IMG/VR virus record: IMGVR_UViG_3300034072_001074
Location: 1-25,655 of that record
Direction: 5' to 3' (one strand)
Origin: a virus
Length of the DNA stretch: 25,655 nucleotides
Shown here: positions 12,395 through 17,518 of the stretch, in pieces
Position numbering within the stretch: the first letter of the stretch is position 1
Layout of the letters: every line of letters begins with the position of its first letter
Program-made: the position numbers and the translations under genes
The notes under the pieces: generated by a model
What the model saw: the letters and a program-made list of their open reading frames with translations, nothing else
What the model was told of the DNA's origin: nothing
Databases searched by the model: none

Positions 12395-12675
12395 TCGGAT
12401 TCCTCCGGCTCGTCGGGATCGCCATAGGCGGACTTGATCTGCGCGCCGGTTTGGGCGCAAGTCATGGGCGGTCCTTCCCAATAGATTTCGCAAGCGCTGA
12501 CTTTCCAGTCATCCCATCCCGTGACGGCGCAAGCCGCCAGCACAAGGTCGCGATTGGCTTCCACCGCTTGGGAGGATAGCGCTTCGCCGTCCGGCGTGAT
12601 GAAATAGCGGGGATAGCCGCCGGGCCATGCGTAGGGACCGCTTTCCAGCGCTTCCAATACCTCCGCCCGGTTCAT
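12391..12675 (-). CDS. Widespread phage hypothetical protein (94 aa)
   Basis: The ATG at 12675 overlaps the TGA of the upstream gene. The words PRYFITPDGEALSSQAVEAN, then CEIYWEGPPMTCAQTGAQI and SAYGDPDE near the acidic C-terminus recall a family of short phage proteins with a C..C pair. Function is unknown; a single metal site is possible but only two cysteines are close (CEIYWEGPPMTC). It is the second cistron. Confidence 0.85.
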   Translation of the reverse strand: MNRAEVLEALESGPYAWPGGYPRYFITPDGEALSSQAVEANRDLVLAACAVTGWDDWKVSACEIYWEGPPMTCAQTGAQIKSAYGDPDEPEESE

Positions 12676-12818
12676 GCCGCCATCTCCGCCAGAACCTGAT
12701 TGATCGCCGCCGTGCGATCCATGCCGCGCTTGATAAGGGGCTGGGCGCGGGTTTCGATCTCGTCGGCGAGGGCATAGGCGATCGCCTTCAATTCACGGGG
12801 AGTGCGCTTCGTGGTCAT
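12672..12818 (-). CDS. Small helical protein, paralog of the 9569-9721 product (48 aa)
   Basis: The ATG at 12818 follows the standard leader. RTPRELKAIAYALADEIETR and then AQPLIKRGMDRTAAINQVLA match the 9569-9721 product closely, about two thirds identical over the whole length. It is too short for common gene finders but has a full promoter, leader and a coupled second gene (ATGA at 12672-12675). The two copies lie in separate units, which points to duplication followed by divergence. Confidence 0.85.
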   Translation of the reverse strand: MTTKRTPRELKAIAYALADEIETRAQPLIKRGMDRTAAINQVLAEMAA

Positions 12819-12853
12819 GGTCTGTCTCCGCCGGCTTGCTTGCCGGTGATTCG

Positions 12854-12882
12854 TTTCTAGGCGAGGGGAGTGATTCGGTCAA
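12854..12882 (-). promoter_or_regulatory. Array promoter P22
   Basis: -35 TTGACC (12877-12882), GAATC abutting, -10 TAGAAA, then CGAATCACCGGC of the leader hairpin. Half-site 12910, pushed to 33 bp by extra A residues, GTTAACCTTAAC at 12931-12942. Confidence 0.8.
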
Positions 12883-12956
12883 GCACTTATTCCAGAAAAA
12901 AAAAGAATGGTTAACGGGCTGGGCTGGAGCGTTAACCTTAACGAATGGTAACGGGC

Positions 12957-12987
12957 AAAAAGAGAAGAGAGGGCCGGGCAGGCCCTC
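12957..12987 (-). terminator. Terminator of the 12992-13249 gene
   Basis: Stem GAGGGCC (12969-12975) / GGCCCTC (12981-12987), followed by UCUUCUCUUUUUG. Confidence 0.75.
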
Positions 12988-12991
12988 CCCC

Positions 12992-13249
12992 TCATCCCTC
13001 CTTTTGAATCGCCAAGGCCTCTTCCAGAATCTCATTATAGAGTTCATCCAGTTTGGCGAAGCGGGCGCGATAGATGCCCCGATCGTGATCGTAACGGGCA
13101 GGGTCTCCGATGTAGTCGCGCCCGTGTGGGAGCGAGGTCTCTAACGCCTTCATGGCGGCTAGGATAGCGTCCAAAGCTTCGCGCCGTTGGTTAACAAGTT
13201 CGGCGCGTGTGGTGCCGTTGATATTCACAAAGGGACGCATAGTCGGCAT
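12992..13249 (-). CDS. Phage hypothetical protein with 'GRDYIGDPARY' motif (85 aa)
   Basis: The ATG at 13249 follows the standard leader. An N-terminal VNINGTTRAELVNQRREALD leads into a helix (AILAAMKALETSLP), then HGRDYIGDPARYDHDRGIYR and a C-terminal helix ending ALAIQKEG. I recognise the combination from many phage and plasmid proteins without a known role. It is probably a helical hairpin. It is a single-gene unit. Confidence 0.85.
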   Translation of the reverse strand: MPTMRPFVNINGTTRAELVNQRREALDAILAAMKALETSLPHGRDYIGDPARYDHDRGIYRARFAKLDELYNEILEEALAIQKEG

Positions 13250-13284
13250 GGTCTGTCTCCGCCGGCTTGCTTGCCGGTGATTCG

Positions 13285-13313
13285 TTTCTAGGCGAGGGGA
13301 GCGATTCGGTCAA
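13285..13313 (-). promoter_or_regulatory. Array promoter P23
   Basis: -35 TTGACC (13308-13313), GAATC abutting, -10 TAGAAA, then CGAATCACCGGC. It directly abuts the stop of the preceding gene (13326); no TTAAC element and no terminator lie between. Confidence 0.75.
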
Positions 13314-13325
13314 GCACTTATTCCA

Positions 13326-13538
13326 CTATTCAGGCTTGACCTTGCACACGTTGTAGAGCCATGAGGGACCGAACTGGTTGCGGACCTGACGCAGCAGGTG
13401 GCTATTGGGCTGGCGCTCATCCTGCCCATTCATCCACATATCCGAAAGGGTTCCCTTCCATTTGCGCCCATGCTTGTTTGCGAAGCCTTGGAGCGCGGCG
13501 GTCTGCTCAGCGGTAATCTCAGGATAATTCCTTGGCAT
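13326..13538 (-). CDS. Phage/plasmid hypothetical protein with 'FGPSWL' motif (70 aa)
   Basis: The ATG at 13538 follows the standard leader. The pattern ALQGFANKHGRKWKGTLSDM, then HLLRQVRNQFGPSWLYNVCK, is one I associate with short unnamed proteins on alphaproteobacterial plasmids and phages. The protein is basic and helical. No terminator follows, so transcripts probably continue into the 12992-13249 unit. Confidence 0.85.
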   Translation of the reverse strand: MPRNYPEITAEQTAALQGFANKHGRKWKGTLSDMWMNGQDERQPNSHLLRQVRNQFGPSWLYNVCKVKPE

Positions 13539-13573
13539 GGTCTGTCTCCTCCGGCTTGCTTGCCGGTGATTCG

Positions 13574-13602
13574 TTTCTGCCATTGTCCGCTGATTCGGTC
13601 AA
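13574..13602 (-). promoter_or_regulatory. Array promoter P24
   Basis: -35 TTGACC (13597-13602), GAATC abutting, -10 CAGAAA, then CGAATCACCGGC. Half-site 13625, GTTAACCTTAAC at 13646-13657. Confidence 0.8.
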
Positions 13603-13680
13603 GCACTTTTTCCACCGATGAATGGTTAACAGGCTGCGCCGCCGCGTTAACCTTAACGAATGGTAACAGGTGGAAAGCCA

Positions 13681-13707
13681 AGCGGCCGGACTAAGAGAGT
13701 CCAGCCG
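13681..13707 (-). terminator. Weak stem-loop after the 13752-14153 unit
   Basis: Nine paired bases with one mismatch (CGGC.GGACT / AGTCC.GCCG) and a five-base loop; the U-tract is poor. Confidence 0.4.
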
Positions 13708-13756
13708 CCAAGATGATAAGGATGATGCCGCCTATTAGGCGCGTTATGGCTTCAAT
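13691..13756 (-). CDS. Possible tiny membrane peptide C (21 aa), non-ATG start
   Basis: An open frame of 22 codons including the stop begins at an ATT (13756) that overlaps the TGA of the upstream gene (ATTGA). After the start it reads EAITRLIGGIILIILAAGLS: an early Arg then an unbroken hydrophobic helix, as in the peptides at 3806-3871 and 5182-5256. It has the same length as peptide A and the same gene position. ATT is a rare start, so this may be a decaying copy. Confidence 0.4.
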   Translation of the reverse strand: MEAITRLIGGIILIILAAGLS

Positions 13757-14153
13757 TATCGGCGATCTCCCATGTAAGGACGAACCACGCTTGGCAGCTT
13801 TCCGCGCCGTCGTCGTCCGCATCCTCGTCCGGCACCTCTAGCGAAGCATCGAAAAGCCGGGCAGGATCGACGCCATCGAATGTCGCGGCGATAGCGGCGG
13901 CGATTGCCTCGTCTGTCACCTCGTCCGGCACTCGGTCGCCCGTCTGGCGCACCTCGTCGATGAGTCCTTTCCGAACGTCGTCAACGGTCGAATTGCCATC
14001 GACATAGACGCCGAAAAGGCATTCGCCATCGCGATTGTGATGATCCTGCAAATAGCAGCCGATGCAGGTGTCGATATGGACCATGGCAACGCCAGAGTCC
14101 GCGTCTTCGCGGAATGTGGCCAGTTGCTCTTGGGTCGAGAGAGGGAAGGGCAT
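13752..14153 (-). CDS. Hypothetical acidic protein (133 aa)
   Basis: Function not recognised. The ATG at 14153 follows a leader variant (GGAGACAGACGCA). The middle has two cysteines in DTCIGCYLQDHHNRDGEC with nearby His, a possible metal site. The second half is very acidic (DEVTDEAIAAAIAATFDGVD, then EVPDEDADDDGAES). It is the first gene of the array behind the largest TTAAC cluster, so it may be the most strongly controlled. Confidence 0.85.
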   Translation of the reverse strand: MPFPLSTQEQLATFREDADSGVAMVHIDTCIGCYLQDHHNRDGECLFGVYVDGNSTVDDVRKGLIDEVRQTGDRVPDEVTDEAIAAAIAATFDGVDPARLFDASLEVPDEDADDDGAESCQAWFVLTWEIADN

Positions 14154-14187
14154 TGCGTCTGTCTCCTGTGCGACATTGCACGCCATC

Positions 14188-14216
14188 TTGCTAGGGGAGG
14201 AGAGTGATTCGGTCAA
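14188..14216 (-). promoter_or_regulatory. Array promoter P25
   Basis: -35 TTGACC (14211-14216), GAATC abutting, -10 TAGCAA. Half-site 14240 and GTTAACCTTAAC at 14261 begin the cluster that runs to 14435. Confidence 0.75.
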
Positions 14217-14239
14217 GCACTAATTCCACCGCGCAAATG

Positions 14240-14435
14240 GTTAACGGGCTGGGGCTGGGCGTTAACCTTAACAGATGGAGGAAGTCGTTAACCTTAACGC
14301 CGCGTTAACCTTAACGAAGTGGCGGACTTTGTTAACCTTAACGAACCGTTAACACTAACGAAGTCGTTAACCTTAACGGATCGGCCGATTTCGTTAACCT
14401 TACCCGGCCGGCGCGGTTTCGCGCGCGTTAACCAT
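14240..14435. repeat. TTAAC cluster, GTTAACCTTAAC orientation
   Basis: GTTAACCTTAAC starts at 14261, 14287, 14304, 14331 and 14365, with variants at 14348 and 14393, a half-site at 14240 and GTTAACCATT at 14427. The 17-bp steps (14287 to 14304, 14331 to 14348) place two TTAA words in the form TTAA-N7-TTAAC, which is the published CtrA box. The other steps are 26-28 bp. No gene lies here. Confidence 0.85.
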
Positions 14436-14482
14436 TGGCTGGGCGCGCGGCGGCGATCGCGGGCGCGATTTTCAAAATCAGA

Positions 14483-14667
14483 TGCAAAATGACCCTCATC
14501 CATAACTCCCGGCGCAAAATGACCTCGATCCATAGAATCGCAAAATGACCTCGATCCATAATAGCAGATGCAAAATGGCCTTGGTCCATAATTTTGCAAA
14601 ATGACTTCGTTCCATGACTTCGGAGCGGGTGCGGGTGGTCACCCAGCAAAATGACCTCGATCCATGA
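14483..14667. repeat. Cluster of six copies of the CAAAATGACCTCGATCCATA repeat
   Basis: Copies start at 14483, 14513, 14540, 14570, 14596 and 14646, each running from GCAAAATG to CCATAA or CCATGA with one to four changes. Steps are 30, 27, 30, 26 and 50 bp. The lines between copies are not conserved. Frames open through the cluster only because of the repeats. Confidence 0.85.
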
Positions 14668-14961
14668 CATGGGAAGGGCCGTGGGGAGGCTCAGGGAGCG
14701 CCACAGGGCGTCAGGAGGCTCCAGAGGGCACCGGGAGGACCTGTTGAGGCTCCACGGCGCTTAGAACGGCTCTGAGGGGCCTCCAGACGGGCACTGTAAA
14801 GCCAGAATGGCGGTCGAAGCACCAGAAAACGGGTCAAATCCGCCATTTTACCCTCTGAGGGGTCAATTTCCCGGCCTTATGTCGCCAAATGTCCGTTTTT
14901 CGACATAACACCGACAGTTTCACTTGACACTGGAGGTGGAAAAGGCCCGGCCGATCCTAGC
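14668..14961. other. Gene-free GC-rich segment with dyads
   Basis: Four GAGGCTC-like words lie in 14675-14775. A dyad TTATGTCG (14877-14884) / CGACATAA (14901-14908) with a 16-base gap follows, then TTGACA at 14924-14929 without a matching -10. No coding region is convincing on either strand. Confidence 0.5.
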
Positions 14962-14989
14962 TTGACCGGTCCAGATTTTGCAACATAAT
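14962..14989 (+). promoter_or_regulatory. Plus-strand promoter candidate in the gene-free region
   Basis: -35 TTGACC (14962-14967), 16-bp spacer, -10 CATAAT (14984-14989), with GATTC (a GANTC site) two bases on. The best -10 match in the region, pointing right, away from the array. A small dyad CTCG..CGAG follows at 15002-15015. Confidence 0.6.
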
Positions 14990-15481
14990 GGATTCAGCTT
15001 TCTCGACATTACGAGGCCAAGTCACTGATTTATCACGCGATTTTTTCTAATATTCCACTCTCCATGTTCTGTGACTTTACTCGGTAGCGGATCGGCCGGC
15101 CGGCGAGGGGTCAAGGGGACGATCTGGGGCGCTGGGCGTGATGCCGGCATGGGTCGTCGATCGCTTCCTGATGGGTCTCAGGGCGATTTGTGGAGGAGGC
15201 TGGAGGATGTGATGGAGGGTAGAGTGGGGCGTGATGCCCGGAAATCGTGGAGAAATGGGTGGAGGGAGTGATGGAAAATCGAAATCCAACACCCCGGCCT
15301 ATGTCCTGACGGGGAGGGTCCCAGAGGTCTGGAGAAAAGGGTCCCCGGCCCTTGCTCTGAGGGGGAGGGTCCCCTAGTCTGTGTCGTGGGGACCGTCGGC
15401 CGGATGTCGTTCGTCGGGGTCCCCCTGATCGGCGGGACGGTGCGGATGCAGGCGGACGAACGAGCGCATGGCAGACCTTTC

Positions 15482-15601
15482 GTTAAGGTTAACGCGGGGA
15501 GGGGATTTGTTAAGGTTAACGGATCGGAAGATTTCGTTAAGGTTAACGCGGTCGGCATTTCTGTTAAGGTTAACGCCGGGAGCGATTTCGTTAAGGTTAA
15601 C
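15482..15601. repeat. TTAAC cluster, GTTAAGGTTAAC orientation, exact 27-bp period
   Basis: Five perfect GTTAAGGTTAAC copies start at 15482, 15509, 15536, 15563 and 15590, each 27 bp apart, with 15-bp spacers of unrelated sequence. The orientation is opposite to the cluster at 14240-14435, so the two face each other across about 1 kb. Confidence 0.9.
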
Positions 15602-15602
15602 G

Positions 15603-15655
15603 ACCGCCCGAATGTTCCCGAACGGGGTCATTTCGGTCAGATTCGGGCGGTTTTT
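15603..15655 (+). terminator. Plus-strand intrinsic terminator
   Basis: CCGCCCGAAT (15604-15613) pairs with ATTCGGGCGG (15641-15650), followed by TTTTT. The 27-base loop contains an inner CCCG-AA-CGGG hairpin. Confidence 0.65.
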
Positions 15656-15681
15656 ACGCTATTGTTCCCGAACGGGATCAT
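15613..15681. repeat. Two copies of TGTTCCCGAACGGGRTCAT
   Basis: Copies at 15613-15631 and 15663-15681, 50 bp apart, each with a CCCG-AA-CGGG dyad. The second runs straight into a copy of the CAAAATG repeat. It is operator-like in size. Confidence 0.65.
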
Positions 15682-15735
15682 CAAAATGGCCTCGATCCAT
15701 AATATCCGCAAGACAAAATGGCCTCGATCCATAAT
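15682..15735. repeat. Two further copies of the CAAAATGGCCTCGATCCATA repeat
   Basis: Copies at 15682-15702 and 15714-15735 in the same orientation as the cluster at 14483-14667, both with GGCC in place of GACC. They lie just downstream of the terminase large subunit gene. Confidence 0.85.
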
Positions 15736-15744
15736 TTTTGATTG

Positions 15745-15779
15745 GATGACCGGCTCAGCGGTGGCCAGCGCCGGTCATC
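15745..15779 (-). terminator. Stem-loop at the end of the terminase operon
   Basis: Ten-bp perfect stem GATGACCGGC (15745-15754) / GCCGGTCATC (15770-15779), overlapping the last codons of terL. It lacks a good U-tract, so termination may be partial. Confidence 0.45.
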
Positions 15780-17518
15780 TTCTTCGTTCCGCGCCGGCCC
15801 TTCTGCCGCGCCCATTTCAGATATTGCGAGGTGGCGTCCACTTGGTCGTCATTCTTGCCGTTGGGGAAGGCCACGAGTTCCTTCTCATAATCAGCAAGCC
15901 ACTTGGCGCTTTCCGGCAGGTAGACCTGACCGGCCTCGAACATCGGAGTCACTTCGTCGAAACGGAACGACTTGCTCGCGGTGCCGACTTCGATCGGGAT
16001 CAGCGACGTGGGAGCGCCACCGTTCGCCTTCAACTGGCAATAGGCCAGACCGTTGCCCTTGGCTTCGACCAGCAGGGCGTCGGCGTCGTAGCGCTTCACC
16101 ACGCGGGCGATCTCGGACGACAGTTCGACCAGTTCCATACGCTTGCGGATCACGTCCACCAGATAATGGTTCCGGTTGAGGTCTTCGATCCAGACCGTGA
16201 TGACGGTGAAGTCGCTGCGCTCCTTGTCCGTGTTCGCGGCGTCAACCGAAACCACGGTGCGCCGAATCTGGTTCGGCGTCCCCTTCTCAGGATCGGCCTT
16301 CGTCGGTGGGTGGGTGTAGCGCTGGAACCACTCAGCATCGACCGCGCCGCCGCTCACGTCCATAGGCGTGCCCTGATACAGCGAGTTCCATGACGCCGAG
16401 GTCATATCGCTTCTGAGGTTTTCCAATGCGTCGAGGTCGTAAACCTCTGGCCACAGTGCTTCGCCCGACGCCCGGCCTAGAATATCATTGTCTTCTTCGG
16501 CGATGGCCGGAAGATTAATAATTTCAAACCGGAATTTTTTGCGTTTTCCCTCTTTTTCCTCAAGAGAATCAATGAGTTGGTCCGCAAAATCTTTTTCTAT
16601 TTTTTCTTGCTCTTCCCTTTTTTCCCGTTCTTCGCGATCGGAGATGCGTCCGCAGAGGTCATCAGAGTGCCAGCGGGTCATAATGATGCCCAGCGGAGAA
16701 CCCGGAAGAAGGCGCGTGGAGAAGTCGTCTGAATACCATTTGAACGCGGTGTCGCGGATCGTCGGGCTTTCAGCGTCCTTGCGGCTCTTGTAAGGATCGT
16801 CCACCATACCATAGTGACCACGGAAGCCGGAGATGCCCTGACCGACGCCTTTGCCGACATATTTGCCCTTGCCGTTGGTCAAGGCCCAATAGTCCATGGC
16901 GCGCATGTCGTGCTTGATCTTCACATCGGGGAAGACGCGCTGGTAATCCTCGGACGCGATGATCTGGCGGACGGTCGCGCCGATTTCCTTGGCGACGAAG
17001 TCCTGAGAGTGACCGGCTTGGAGGAACTTCTGCTTCGAGCCTACCTTGCCGAACCACCACGCCGGGAAGTGGTGCGACGAGTGCGTGGATTTGCAATGCC
17101 CCGGCGGCATCGACAGCATGAAGCGCATGGTCTCCTTGGAAGCGGAGGACATGAGCAAGTCGCCGATGAGTTTCTGATGCGGCGACATGGTGTAACCATT
17201 CTCGCGCTGCATGAACTCGTAGAAATCGTGGTAGCTCTCGCGCGCCAGTTCGATCCAAACATCTTCCAGTTCGGCCTCGGCGAAGTCGATCGTCGTATCG
17301 AGCGTGGTTAGCTGCGTGTCGAGATCGTCGGACTGACTAAGCGTCCGAAGTGCTTGGTAGTCGTGGGGCGAGAGGGTTGTCTGCTTGCGGACTGCTTCCT
17401 CCACTCGCGTCTGCAAGGACTTGAGTGACTTGACCGATGAGTGCAAGCGTGTTTTGCGGTCCCGCTTGCTTTCCGCTAGTTGCATCTGCTTGTGCTTTCT
17501 CGAACATTTTGAGGGCAT
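15755..17518 (-). CDS. terL: Phage terminase large subunit (587 aa)
   Basis: The DNA-packaging motor: the N-terminal ATPase drives translocation and the C-terminal nuclease cuts the concatemer. A Walker A variant SMPPGHCKST lies at residues 136-145, Walker B YGMVDDP at 236-242 and a coupling-type TRWHSDDL at 281-288. The RNase H-like nuclease has SVDAANT (Asp426), VEAKGNG (Glu485) and NDDQVDA (Asp557/558/561). Residues 294-330 are a Lys/Glu-rich insert encoded by AT-rich DNA. The start is uncertain: ATG 17518 or 17485, both inside terS. It is the last gene of the minus-strand operon. Confidence 0.95.
   Translation of the reverse strand: MPSKCSRKHKQMQLAESKRDRKTRLHSSVKSLKSLQTRVEEAVRKQTTLSPHDYQALRTLSQSDDLDTQLTTLDTTIDFAEAELEDVWIELARESYHDFYEFMQRENGYTMSPHQKLIGDLLMSSASKETMRFMLSMPPGHCKSTHSSHHFPAWWFGKVGSKQKFLQAGHSQDFVAKEIGATVRQIIASEDYQRVFPDVKIKHDMRAMDYWALTNGKGKYVGKGVGQGISGFRGHYGMVDDPYKSRKDAESPTIRDTAFKWYSDDFSTRLLPGSPLGIIMTRWHSDDLCGRISDREEREKREEQEKIEKDFADQLIDSLEEKEGKRKKFRFEIINLPAIAEEDNDILGRASGEALWPEVYDLDALENLRSDMTSASWNSLYQGTPMDVSGGAVDAEWFQRYTHPPTKADPEKGTPNQIRRTVVSVDAANTDKERSDFTVITVWIEDLNRNHYLVDVIRKRMELVELSSEIARVVKRYDADALLVEAKGNGLAYCQLKANGGAPTSLIPIEVGTASKSFRFDEVTPMFEAGQVYLPESAKWLADYEKELVAFPNGKNDDQVDATSQYLKWARQKGRRGTKKMTGAGHR

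Larger units (their letters stand above)
14996..15655 (+). ncRNA. Candidate noncoding transcript between promoter 14962 and terminator 15603
   Basis: A plausible promoter and a plausible intrinsic terminator on the same strand bracket about 660 bp without a convincing gene. A GTG-led frame at 15071-15271 has no ribosome-binding site and odd composition. The RNA would include the five-copy TTAAC array. This is inference from the bracketing signals only; no conserved RNA fold was recognised. Confidence 0.3.

Noticed and set aside
533-13583. Longer N-terminal versions of the array genes starting upstream of the leader
   Set aside because: The extensions translate the promoter and leader (for example KCLTES or RRQT), so they are not part of the proteins.
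14294-14670. Short minus-strand frames through the CAAAATGACC repeats
   Set aside because: They are translations of the DNA repeats, lack leader or ribosome-binding site, and overlap the TTAAC cluster.
15071-15271. A 66-codon GTG-led frame on the plus strand
   Set aside because: No ribosome-binding site, composition rich in Gly/Arg/Trp from GC-rich DNA, and no neighbouring gene on that strand.
14483-15601. CRISPR array
   Set aside because: Repeats are 12 bp or variable 20-22 bp, and spacer lengths are short or irregular. There are no cas genes, and the same words occur singly at promoters.
15374-15734. Nine-residue repeat proteins (VNLNE or LTLTK type) across 15482-15601
   Set aside because: The 27-bp period is nine codons, so repeats appear in several frames at once. 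The spacers differ, no start site fits, and the same 12-bp word elsewhere is clearly noncoding.
15386-16393. A 335-codon open frame on the plus strand
   Set aside because: It runs antisense over the end of the terminase large subunit gene and through the TTAAC repeats. It has no ribosome-binding site, and the frame stays open because of high GC.
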